Positions 1-12,800 of a stretch of DNA of 64,000 bases are shown piece after piece. Below the pieces are notes generated by a model. That model did not search any database. It had not been told where the DNA came from and worked only from the letters and a program-made list of their open reading frames with translations. The position numbers and the translations under genes are program-made. This DNA is from Aurelia coerulea (Eukaryota > Cnidaria > Scyphozoa > Semaeostomeae > Ulmaridae): contig CM076956.1 of NCBI GenBank assembly GCA_039566865.1, forward strand, positions 10,861,511 to 10,925,510, given 5' to 3'. Position 1 is the first letter of the stretch. Each line of letters starts with the position of its first letter.

Positions 1-1566
1 ATTCAATTGTGCATCGAAACATTGCTATAACAAATCAATTAATGATTCTCTATAAATTTCTCAGCCTTAATGGAATAGATGCTTTTCTGTGGTAGTGATT
101 CTCTACCAAATTCTCGCATCTATTGCAATCTGTTGTGATTAAAGCTGCATATCTCTGCCCCTGCAACAGTTACAGCAGTCTAAGTAACATTTTTGAACTC
201 AGCATTCAATTGTGCATCGAGCAACATTGCTATAACAAATCAATTAATGATTCTCTATAAATTTCTCAGCCTTAATGGAATAGATGCTTTTCTGTAGTAG
301 TGATTCTCTACCAAATTCTCGCATCTATTGCAATCTGTGTGATTAAAGCTGAATATCTCTGCCCCTGCAACAGTTACAGCAGTCTAAGTGACATTTTTGA
401 ACTCAGCATTCAATTGTGCATCGAAACATTGCTATAACAAATCAATTAATGATTCTCTATAAATTTCTCAGCCTTAATGGAATAGATGCTTTTCTGTAGT
501 AGTGATTCTCTACCAAATTCTCGCATCTATTGATATCTGTTGGATTAAAGCTGCATATCTCTACTCTTGCAGCAGTTACAGCAGTCTAAAAGACATTTTT
601 GAACTCAGCATTCAATTGTGCATCGAAACATTGCTATAACAAATCAATTAATGATTCTCTATAAATTTCTCAGCCTTAATGGAATAGATGCTTTTCTGTA
701 GTAGTGATTCTCTACCAAATTCTCGCATCTATTGATATCTGTTGGATTAAAGCTGCATATCTCTACTCTTGCAGCAGTTACAGCAGTCTACAAGACTTTT
801 TTGAACTCAGCATTCAATTGTGCATCGAAACATTGCTATAACAAATCAATTAATGATTCTCTATAAATTTCTCAGCCTTAATGGAATAGATGCTTTTCTG
901 TAGTAGTGATTCTCTACCAAATTCTCGCATCTATTGATATCTGTTGGATTAAAGCTGCATATCTCTACTCTTGCAGCAGTTACAGCAGTCTACAAGACTT
1001 TTTTGAACTCAGCATTCAATTGTGCATCGAAACATTGCTATAACAAATCAATTAATGATTCTCTATAAATTTCTCAGCCTTAATGGAATAGATGCTTTTC
1101 TGTAGTAGTGATTCTCTACCAAATTCTCGCATCTATTGATATCTGTTGGATTAATGCTGCATATCTCTACTCCTGCAGCAGTTACAGTAGTCTAAGTGAC
1201 TTTTTTGAACTCAGCAATCAATTGTGCATCGAAACTTTGCTATAACAAATCAATTAATGATTCTCTATAAATTTCTCAGCCTTAATGGAATAGATGCTTT
1301 TCTGTGGTAGTGATTCTCTACCAAATTCTCGCATCTATTGATATCTGTTGGATTAAAGCTGCATATCTCTACTCTTGCAGCAGTTACAGCAGTCTACAAG
1401 ACTTTTTTGAACTCAGCATTCAATTGTGCATCGAAACATTGCTATAACAATTCAATTAATGATTCTCTATAAATTTCTCAGCCTTAATGGAATAGATGCT
1501 TTTCTGTAGTAGTGATTCTCTACCAAATTCTCAGATCTATTGAAATCAGTTGGATTAAAGCTGGAT
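1..1566. repeat. Satellite A, about 202-204 bp unit, about 7.7 copies
   Basis: Direct tandem repeat with units beginning at 1, 204, 408, 610, 812, 1014, 1216 and 1418, each starting with ATTCAATTGTGCATCG or a close variant. Unit lengths are 203, 204, 202, 202, 202, 202 and 202 bp. The three central units are almost identical; the first two differ by small indels, such as GAGCAACATT in unit 2 and TTGCAATCTG in place of TTGATATCTG. Some units carry a short inverted repeat, TGGTAG and CTACCA around a 7-nt loop. No reading frame of note. The array runs off the left edge of the window, so its true size is unknown. It has no evident similarity to the 167-bp satellite that follows. Confidence 0.95.
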
Positions 1567-1670
1567 TAATGAATGGACTATGAAACTTAGCTTTCTGCAA
1601 TTTGTCAAATTGAGCTTTATATTTTCAACCATTTGAATCTTCATCAAGTTAATGAGGCTCAAATGATAGT

Positions 1671-4002
1671 GAATTTACTAGAAAGAAGGAGGTCAAAACA
1701 CAGTTTATAGTTCAAAATATATGAATTTATGGTCAATGAATGGACTAGGAAACTTAGATTGCTTCAATTCGTCAAATTGAGCTCTATATTTTCAAACATT
1801 TCAAACCTCATCAGGTTAATGAGGCTCAAATGATAGTTAAATTACGAGACAAAAGGAGGTCAGAACACAGTTTATAGTTCAAAATATATGAATTCACGGT
1901 CAATGAATGGACTATGAAACTTAGCTTGCTGCAAATCGTCAAATTGAGCTTTATATTTTCAAACATTTGAAACCTCATCAGGTTAATGAGGCTCAAATGA
2001 TAGTGAATTTACTAGAAAAAAGGAGGTAAAAACACAGTTTATAGTTCAAAATATATGAATTCACGGTCAATGAATGGACTAGGAAACTTAGTTTGCTGCA
2101 ATTTGTCAAATTGAGCTTTATATTTTCAAACATTTCAAACCTCATCAGCTTTAAGAGGCTCAAATGATAGTGAATTTACGAGGCAAAAGGAGGTCAAAAC
2201 ATAGTTTATAGTTCAAAATATATGAATTCACGGTCAATGCATGGACCATGAAACTTAGCTTGCTGCAAATCGTCAAATTGAGCTTTATATTTTAAAAACA
2301 TTTGAAACCTCATCAGGTTAATGAGGCTCAATTGATAGTGAATTTACGAGACAAAAGGAGGTCAAAACACAGATTATAGTTCAAAATATATGAATTCACC
2401 GTCAATGAATAGACTAGGAAACTTAGTTTGCTGGAATTCGTCAAATTAAGCTTTATATTTTCAAACATTTGAAACCTCATCAGGTTAATGAGGCTCAAAT
2501 GATAGTGAATTTACGAGACAAAAGGAGGTCAAAACACAGTTTATGGTTCAAAATATATGAATTCACCGTCAATGAATATACTAGGAAACTTAGTTTGCTG
2601 CAATTCGTCAAATTAAGCTTTATATTTTCAAACGTTTGAAACCTCATCAGGTTAATGAGGCTCAAATGATAGTGAATTTACGAGACAAAAGGAGGTCAGA
2701 ACACAGTTTATAGTGCAAAATATATGAATTCACCGTCAATGAATATACTAGGAAACTTAGTTTGCTGCAATTCGTCAAATTAAGCTTTATATATTCAAAC
2801 ATTTGAAACCTCATCAGCTTAATGAGGCTCAAATGATAGTTAATTTACGAGACAAAAGGAGGTCAAAACACAGTTTATAGTTCAAAATATATGAAGTCAC
2901 GGTCAATGAATGAACCATGAAACTTAGCTTGCTGCAAATCGTCAAGTTGAGCTTTATATTTTCAAACATTTGAAACCTCATCAGGTTAATGAGGCTCAAA
3001 TGATAGTGAATTTACGAGACAAAAGAAGGTCAAAACACAGTATATAGTTCAAAATATATGACTTCACTGTCAATGAATGGACTAGAAAAACTTAGCTTGC
3101 TGCAATTCGTCAAATTTAGCTTTATATTTTCAAACATTTGAAACCTCATCAGCTTAATGAGGCTCAAATGATAGTGAATTTACGAGACAAAAGGAGGTCA
3201 GAACACAGTTTATAGTTCAAAATATATGAATTCACTGTCAATGAATGGACCATGAAAATTAGCTTGCTGCAAATCGTCAAATTGAGCTTTATATTTTGAA
3301 ACATTTGAAACCTCATCAGGTTAATGAGGCTCAAATGATAGTGAATTTACTAGAAAGAAGGAGGTCAAAACACAGTTTATAGTTCAAAATATATGAATTT
3401 ATGGTCAATGAATGGACTAGGAAACTTAGATTGCTTCAATTCGTCAAATTGAGCTCTATATTTTCAAACATTTCAAACCTCATCAGGTTAATGAGGCTCA
3501 AATGATAGTTAAATTACGAGACAAAAGGAGGTCAGAACACAGTTTATAGTTCAAAATATATGAATTCACGGTCAATGAATGGACTATGAAACTTAGCTTG
3601 CTGCAAATCGTCAAATTGAGCTTTATATTTTCAAACATTTGAAAGCTCATCAGGTTAATGAGGCTCAAATGATAGTGAATTTACGAGGCAAAAGGAGGTC
3701 AAAACATAGTTTATAGTTCAAAATATATGAATTCACGGTCAATGAATGGACTAGGAAACTTAGTTTGCTGCAATTTGTCAAATTGAGCTTTATATTTTCA
3801 AACATTTCAAACCTCATCAGCTTTAAGAGGCTCAAATGATAGTGAATTTACGAGGCAAAAGGAGGTCAAAACATAGTTTATAGTTCAAAATATATGAATT
3901 CACGGTCAATGCATGGACCATGAAACTTAGCTTGCTGCAAATCGTCAAATTGAGCTTTATATTTTAAAAACATTTGAAACCTCATCAGGTTAATAAGGCT
4001 CA
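1671..4002. repeat. Higher-order duplication in satellite B, offset about 1,672 bp
   Basis: Parts of 1671-2330 recur at 3343-4002, shifted by about 1,672 bp (10 units plus 2 bp). Shared rare markers are TACTAGAAAGAAGGAGG (1679 and 3351), the ATTTATGGTCAATG variant with TTAGATTGCTTCAATTCG, and a GCATGGACCATG variant (2239 and 3911). The middle of the two segments differs (TACTAGAAAAAAGGAGG against TACGAGGCAAAAGGAGG), so the copies are mosaics rather than clean duplicates. Confidence 0.75.
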
Positions 4003-5231
4003 ATTGATAGTGAATTTACGAGACAAAAGGAGGTCAAAACACAGTTGATAGTTCAAAATATATGAATTCACCGTCAATGAATAGACTAGGAAACTTAGTT
4101 TGCTGCAATTCGTCAAATTAAGCTTTATATTTTAAAAACATTTGAAACCTCATCAGGTTAATGAGGCTCAAATGATAGTGAATTTACGAGACAAAAGGAG
4201 GTCAGAACACAGTTTATAGTTCAAAATATATGAATTCACTGTCAATGAATGGACCATGAAACTTAGCTTGCTGCAATTCGTCAAATTGAGCTTTATATTT
4301 TGAAACATTTGAAACCTCATCAGGTTAATGAGGCTCAAATGATAGTGAATTTACGAGACAAAAGGAGGTCAAAACACAGATTATAGTTCAAAATATATGA
4401 ATTCACCGTCAATGAATAGACTAGGAAACTTAGTTTGCTGGAATTCGTCAAATTAAGCTTTATATTTTCAAACATTTGAAACCTCATCAGGTTAATGAGG
4501 CTCAAATGATAGTGAATTTACTAGAAAAAAGGAGGTAAAAACACAGTTTATAGTTCAAATTATATGAATTCACCGTCATTGAATATACCATGAAACTTAG
4601 CTTGCTGCAAATCGTCAAATTGAGCTTTATATTTTGAAACATTTGAAACCTCATCAGGTTAATGAGGCTCAAATGATAGTGAATTTACGAGACAAAAGGA
4701 GGTCAAAACACAGATTATAGTTCAAAATATATGAATTCACCGTCAATGAATAGACTAGGAAACTTAGTTTGCTGGAATTCGTCAAATTAAGCTTTATATT
4801 TTCAAACATTTGAAACCTCATCAGGTTAATGAGGCTCAAATGATAGTGAATTTACGAGACAAAAGGAGGTCAAAACACAGTTTATGGTTCAAAATATATG
4901 AATTCACCGTCAATGAATATACTAGGAAACTTAGTTTGCTGCAATTCGTCAAATTAAGCTTTATATTTTCAAACATTTGAAACCTCATCAGGTTAATGAG
5001 GCTCAAATGATAGTGAATTTACGAGACAAAAGGAGGTCAGAACACAGTTTATAGTTCAAAATATATGAATTCACCGTCAATGAATATACTAGGAAACTTA
5101 GTTTGCTGCAATTCGTCAAATTAAGCTTTATATATTCAAACATTTGAAACCTCATCAGCTTAATGAGGCTCAAATGATAGTTAATTTACGAGACAAAAGG
5201 AGGTCAAAACACAGTTTATAGTTCAAAATAT
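2330..5231. repeat. Higher-order duplication in satellite B, offset about 2,341 bp
   Basis: The run at about 2330-2890 matches about 4671-5231 with a shift of 2,341 bp (14 units plus 3 bp). It shares, in the same order, ACACAGATTATAG, the rare GCTGGAATTCG, TTATGGTTC, TTATATATTCAAAC and GATAGTTAATTTACG variants. Minor differences exist (TATAGTGCAAAA against TATAGTTCAAAA). Confidence 0.75.
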
Positions 5232-5879
5232 ATGAATTCACGGTCAATGAATGGACTAGGAAACTTAGTTTGCTGCAATTTGTCAAATTGAGCTTTATAT
5301 TTTCAAACATTTCAAACCTCATCAGCTTTAAGAGGCTCAAATGATAGTGAATTTACGAGGCAAAAGGAGGTCAGAACACAGTTTATAGTTCAAAATATAT
5401 GAATTCACGGTCAATGCATGGACCATGAAACTTAGCTTGCTGCAAATCGTCAAATTGAGCTTTATATTTTAAAAACATTTGAAACCTCATCAGGTTAATG
5501 AGGCTCAATTGATAGTGAATTTACGAGACAAAAGGAGGTCAAAACACAGTTTGTAGTTCAAAATATTTGAATTCACGGTCAATGAATGGACTAGGAAACT
5601 TAGTTTGCTGCAATTCGTCAAATTGAGCTTTATATTTTCAAACATTTGAAACCTCATCAGGTTAATGAGGCTCAAATGATAGTGAATTTACGAGACAAAA
5701 GGAGGTCAGAACACAGTTTATGGTTCAAAATATATGAATTCACCGTCAATGAATATACTAGGAAACTTAGTTTGCTGCAATTCGTCAAATTAAGCTTTAT
5801 ATTTTCAAACATTTGAAACCTCATCAGGTTAATGAGGCTCAAATGATAGTGAATTTACGAGACAAAAGGAGGTCAGAAC

Positions 5880-8800
5880 ACAGTTTATAGATCAAAATAT
5901 ATGAATTAAACGTCAATGAATAGACTAGGAAACTTAGTTTGCTGCAATTCGTCAAATTACGCTTTATATTTTCAAAAATTTGAAACCTCATCAAGTTAAT
6001 GAGGTTAAAATGATAGTGAATTTACGAGACAAAAGGAGGTCAAAACACAGTTTATGGTTCAAAATATATGAATTCACCGTCAATGAATATACTAGGAAAC
6101 TTAGTTTGCTGCAATTCGTCAAATTAAGCTTTATATTTTCAAACATTTGAAACCTCATCAGGTTAATGAGGCTCAAATGATAGTGAATTTACGAGACAAA
6201 AGGAGGTCAAAACACAGATTATAGTTCAAAATATATGAATTCACCGTCAATGAATAGACTAGGAAACTTAGTTTGCTGCAATTCGTCAAATTAAGCTTTA
6301 TATTTTCAAACATTTGAAACCTCATCAGGTTAATGAGGCTCAAATGATAGTGAATTTACGAGACAAAAGGAGGTCAGAACACAGTTTATAGTTCAAAATA
6401 TACGAATTAAACGTCAATGAATAGACTAGGAAACTTAGTTTGCTGCAATTCGTCAAATTACGCTTTATATTTTCAAACATTTGAAACCTCATCAAGTTAA
6501 TGAGGTTAAAATGATAGTGAATTTACGAGACAAAAGGAGGTCAAAACACAGTTTATAGTTCAAAATATATGAATTCACTGTTAATGAATGGACCATGAAA
6601 CTTAGCTTGCTGCAAATCGTCAAATTGAGCTTTATATTTTGAAACATTTGAAACCTCATCAGGTTAATGAGGCTCAAATGATAGTGAATTTACGAGACAA
6701 AAGGAGGTCAAAACACAGATTATAGTTCAAAATATATGAATTCACGGTCAATGAATGGACTATGAAACTTAGCTTGCTGCAATTCGTCAAATTGAGCTTT
6801 ATATTTTCAAACATTTGAAACCTCATCAGGCTAATGAGGCTCAAATGATAGTGAATTTACGAGACAAAAGGAGGTCAGAACACAGTTTATAGATCAAAAT
6901 ATATGAATTCAACGTCAATGAATAGACTAGGAAACTTAGTTTGCTGCAATTCGTCAAATTAAGCTTTATATTTTCAAACATTTGAAACCTCATCAAGTTA
7001 ATGAGGTTAAAATGATAGTGAATTTACGAGACAAAAGGAGGTCAGAACACAGTTTATATTTCAAAATATATGAATTCACGGTCAATGAATAGACTAGGAA
7101 ACTTAGTTTGCTGCAATTCGTCAAATTAAGCTTTATATTTTCAAACATTTGAAACCTCATCAGGTTAATGAGGCTCAAATGATAGTGAATTTACGAGACA
7201 AAAGGAGGTCAAAACACAGTTTATGGTTCAAAATATATGAATTCACCGTCAATGAATATACTAGGAAACTTAGTTTGCTGCAATTCGTCAAATTAAGCTT
7301 TATATTTTCAAACATTTGAAACCTCATCAGGTTAATGAGGCTCAAATGATAGTGAATTTACGAGACAAAAGGAGGTCAGAACACAGTTTATAGATCAAAA
7401 TATATGAATTAAACGTCAATGAATAGACTAGGAAACTTAGTTTGCTGCAATTCGTCAAATTACGCTTTATATTTTCAAACATTTGAAACCTCATCAAGTT
7501 AATGAGGTTAAAATGATAATGAATTTACGAGACAAAAGGAGATCAAAACACAGTTTATAGTTCAAAATATATGAATTCACTGTCAATGAATGGACCATGA
7601 AACTTAGCTTGCTGCAAATCGTCAAATTGAGCTTTATATTTTGAAACATTTGAAACCTCATCAGGTTAATGAGGCTCAAATGATAGTGAATTTACGAGAC
7701 AAAAGGAAGTCAAAACACAGATTATAGTTCAAAATATATGACTTCACGGTCAATGAATGGACTATGAAACTTAGTTTGCTGCAATTCGTCAAATTAAGCT
7801 TTATATTTTCAAACATTTGAAACCTCATCAGGTTAATGAGGCTCAAATGATAGTGAATTTACGAGAAAAAAGGAGGTCAGAACACAGTTTATAGATCAAA
7901 ATATATGAATTAAACGTCAATGAATAGACTAGGAAACTTAGTTTGCTGCAATTCGTCAAATTACGCTTTATATTTTCAAAAATTTGAAACCTCATCAAGT
8001 TAATGAGGTTAAAATGATAGTGAATTTACGAGACAAAAGGAGGTCAAAACACAGTTTATGGTTCAAAATATATGAATTCACCGTCAATGAATATACTAGG
8101 AAACATAGTTTGCTGCAATTCGTCAAATTAAGCTTTATATTTTCAAACATTTGAAACCTCATCAGGTTAATGAGGCTCAAATGATAGTGAATTTACGAGA
8201 CAAAAGGAGGTCAAAACACAGATTATAGTTCAAAATATATGAATTCACCGTCAATGAATAGACTAGGAAACTTAGTTTGCTGCAATTCGTCAAATTAAGC
8301 TTTATATTTTCAAACATTTGAAACCTCATCAGGTTAATGAGGCTCAAATGATAGTGAATTTACGAGACAAAAGGAGGTCAGAACACAGTTTATAGTTCAA
8401 AATATACGAATTAAACGTCAATGAATAGACTAGGAAACTTAGTTTGCTGCAATTCGTCAAATTACGCTTTATATTTTCAAACATTTGAAACCTCATCAAG
8501 TTAATGAGGTTAAAATGATAGTGAATTTACGAGGCAAAAGGAGGTCAAAACACAGTTTATAGTTCAAAATATATGAATTCACTGTTAATGAATGGACCAT
8601 GAAACTTAGCTTGCTGCAAATCGTCAAATTGAGCTTTATATTTTGAAACATTTGAAACCTCATCAGGTTAATGAGGCTCAAATGATAGTGAATTTACGAG
8701 ACAAAAGGAAGTCAAAACAAAGATTATAGTTCAAAATATATGAATTCAAGGTCAATGAATGGACTATGAAACTTAGCTTGCTGCAATTCGTCAAATTGAG

Positions 8801-9887
8801 CTTTATATTTTCAAACATTTGAAACCTCATCAGGTTAATGAGGCTCAAATGATAGTGAATTTACGAGACAAAAGGAGGTCAGAACACAGTTTATAGATCA
8901 AAATATATGAATTCAACGTCAATGAATAGACTAGGAAACTTAGTTTGCTGCAATTCGTCAAATTAAGCTTTATATTTTCAAACATTTGAAACCTCATCAA
9001 GTTAATGAGGTTAAAATGATAGTGAATTTACGAGACAAAAGGAGGTCAGAACACAGTTTATATTTCAAAATATATGAATTCACGGTCAATGAATAGACTA
9101 GGAAACTTAGTTTGCTGCAATTCGTCAAATTAAGCTTTATATTTTCAAACATTTGAAACCTCATCAGGTTAATGAGGCTCAAATGATAGTGAATTTACGA
9201 GACAAAAGGAGGTCAAAACACAGTTTATGGTTCAAAATATATGAATTCACCGTCAATGAATATACTAGGAAACTTAGTTTGCTGCAATTCGTCAAATTAA
9301 GCTTTATATTTTCAAACATTTGAAACCTCATCAGGTTAATGAGGCTCAAATGATAGTGAATTTACGAGACAAAAGGAGGTCAGAACACAGTTTATAGTTC
9401 AAAATATATGAATTAAACGTCAATGAATAGACTAGGAAACTTAGTTTGCTGCAATTCGTCAAATTACGCTTTATATTTTCAAACATTTGAAACCTCATCA
9501 AGTTAATGAGGTTAAAATGATAATGAATTTACGAGACAAAAGGAGATCAAAACACAGTTTATAGTTCAAAATATATGAATTCACTGTTAATGAATGGACC
9601 ATGAAACTTAGCTTGCTGCAAATCGTCAAATTGAGCTTTATATTTTGAAACATTTGAAACCTCATCAGGTTAATGAGGCTCAAATGATAGTGAATTTACG
9701 AGACAAAAGGAGGTCAAAACACAGATTATAGTTCAAAATATATGAATTCAAGGTCAATGAATGGACTATGAAACTTAGCTTGCTGCAATTCGTGAAATTG
9801 AGCTTTATATTCTCAAACATTTGAAACCTCATCAGGTTAATGAGGCTCAAATGATAGTGAATTTACGAGACAAAAGGAGGTCAAAAC
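5880..9887. repeat. 12-monomer higher-order repeat of 2,004 bp, two copies
   Basis: Variant monomers recur with exact spacing of 2,004 bp (12 x 167). The rare TTCAAAAATTTG at about 5971 recurs at about 7975. The TTATAGATC plus GAATTCAACGTC variant at about 6890 recurs at about 8894. The GATAATGAATTTACG plus GGAGATCAAAAC variant at about 7515 recurs at about 9519. A subordinate 1,002-bp (6-mer) alternation of two monomer kinds is visible inside each copy. The pattern decays after about 9.9 kb, where partial pieces continue to about 15.5 kb. Confidence 0.85.
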
Positions 9888-12800
9888 ACAGTTTATGGTT
9901 CAAAATATATGAATTCAACGTCAATGAATAGACTAGGAAACTTAGTTTGCTGCAATTCGTCAAATTAAGCTTTATATTTTCAAACATTTGAAACCTCATC
10001 AAGTTAATGAGGTTAAAATGATAGTGAATTTACGAGACAAAAGGAGGTCAGAACACAGTTTATAGTTCAAAATATATGAATTCACTGTCAATGAATGGAC
10101 CATGAAACTTAGCTTGCTGCAAATCGTCAAATTGAGCTTTATATTTTTAAACATTTGAAACCTCATCAGGTTAATGAGGCTCAAATGATAGTGAATTTAC
10201 GAGACAAAAGGAAGTCAAAACACAGATTATAGTTCAAAATATACGAATTCACGGTCAATGAATGGACTATGAAACTTAGCTTGCTGCAATTCGTGAAATT
10301 GAGCTTTATATTTTCAAACATTTGAAACCTCATCAGCTTAATGAGGCTCAAATGATAGTGAATTTACGAGACAAAAGGAGGTCAAAACACAGATTATAGT
10401 TCAAAATATATGAATTCACGGTCAATGAATAGACTAGGAAACTTAGTTTGCTGCAATTCGTCAAATTAAGCTTTATATTTTCAAACATTTGAAACCTCAT
10501 CAGGGTAATGAGGCTCAAATGATAGTGAATTTACGAGACAAAAGGAGGTCAAAACACCGCTTATGGTTCAAAATATATGAATTCACAGTCAATGAATATA
10601 CTAGGAAACATAGTTTGCTGCAATTCGTCAAATTAAGCTTTATATTTTCAAACATTTGAAACCTCATCAGGTTAATGAGGCTCAAATGATAGTGAATTTA
10701 CGAGACAAAAGGAGGTCAGAACACAGATTATAGTTCAAAATATATGAATTCAAGGTCAATGAATGGACTATGAAACTTAGCTTGCTGCAATTCGTGAAAT
10801 TGAGCTTTATATTTTCAAACATTTGAAACCTCATCAGCTTAATGAGGCTCAAATGATAGTGAATTTACGAGACAAACGGAGGTCAGAACACAGTTTATAG
10901 ATCAAAATATATGAATTCAACGTCAATGAATAGACTAGGAAACTTAGTTTGCTGCAATTCGTCAAATTAAGCTTTATATTTTCAAACATTTGAAACCTCA
11001 TCAAGTTAATGAGGTTAAAATGATAGTGAAATTACGAGACAAAAGGAGGTCAGAACACAGTTTATAGTTCAAAATATATGAATTCACTGTCAATGAATGG
11101 ATCATGAAACTTAGCTTGCTGCAAATCGTCAAATTGAGCTTTATATTTTGAAACATTTGAAACCTCATCAGGTTAATGAGGCTCAAATGATAGTGAATTT
11201 ACGAGACAAAAGGAGGTCAAAACACAGATTATAGTTCAAAATATATGAATTCATGGTCAATGAATGGACTATGAAACTTAGCTTGCTGCAATTCGTCAAA
11301 TTGAGCTTTATATTTTCAAACATTTGAAACCTCATCAGCTTAATGAGGCTCAAATGATAGTGAATTTACGAGACAAAAGGAGGTAAAAACACAGTTTATA
11401 GTTCAAAATATATGACTTCACGGTCAATGAATGAACCATGAAACTTAGCTTGCTGCAAATCGTCAAATTGAGCTTTATATTTTTAAACATTTGAAACCTC
11501 ATCAGGTTAATGAGGCTCAAATGATAGTGAATTTACGAGACAAAAGAAGGTCAAAACACAGTTTATAGTTCAAAATATATGACTTCACGGTCAATGAATG
11601 GACCATGAAACTTAGCTTGCTGCAATTCGTCAAATTTAGCTTTATATTTTCAAACATTTGAAACCTCATCAGCTTAATGAGGCTCAAATGATAGTGAATT
11701 TACGAGACAAAAGGAAGTCAGAACACAGTTTATAGTTCAAAATATATGAATTCATTGTCAATGAATGGACCATGAAACTTAGCTTGCTGCAAATCGTCAA
11801 ATTGAGCTTTATATTTTCAAACATTTGAAACCTCATCAGGTTAATGAGGCTCAAATGATAGTGAATTTACGAGACAAAAGGAGGTCAGAACACATTTTAT
11901 AGTTCAAAATATATGAATTCACTGTCAATGAATGGATCATGAAACTTAGCTTGCTGCAAATCGTCAAATTGAGCTTTATATTTTGAAACATTTGAAACCT
12001 CATCAGGGTAATGAGGCTCAAATGATAGTGAATTTACGAGACAAAAGGAGGTCAAAACACAGTTTATGGTTCAAAATATATGAATTCACCGTCAATGAAT
12101 ATACTAGGAAACTTAGTTTGCTGCAATTCGTCAAATTAAGCTTTATATTTTCAAACATTTGAAACCTCATCAGGTTAATGAGGCTCAAATGATAGTGAAT
12201 TTACGAGACAAAAGGAGGTCAGAACACAGTTTATAGTTCAAAATATATGAATTCACCGTCAATGAATAGACTAGGAAACTTAGTTTGCTGCAATTCGTCA
12301 AATTAAGCTTTATATTTTCAAACATTTGAAACCTCATCAAGTTAATGAGGCTCAAATGATAGTGAATTTACGAGACAAAAGGAGGTCAGAACATAGTTTA
12401 TAGTTCAAAATATATGAATTCACTGTCAATGAATGGACCATGAAACTTAGCTTGCTGCAAATCGTCAAATAGAGCTTTATATTTTCAAACATTTGAAACC
12501 TCATCAGGTTAATGAGGCTCAAATGATAGTGAATTTACGAGACAAAAGGAGGTCAAAACACAGATTATATGTCAAAATATATGAATTCACGGTCAATGAA
12601 TAGACTAGGAAACTTAGTTTGCTGCAATTCGTCAAATTAAGCTTTATATTTTAAAACATTTGAAACCTCATCAGGTTAATGAGGCTCAAATGATAGTGAA
12701 TTTACGAGACAAAAGGAGGTCAAAACACAGTTTATGGTTCAAAATATATGAATTCACCGTCAATGAATATACTAGGAAACTTAGTTTGCTGCAATTCGTC

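Noticed and set aside
1..1566. Satellite A as a diverged form of satellite B
   Set aside because: The unit lengths (about 202 against 167) and sequences show no alignable similarity by eye.
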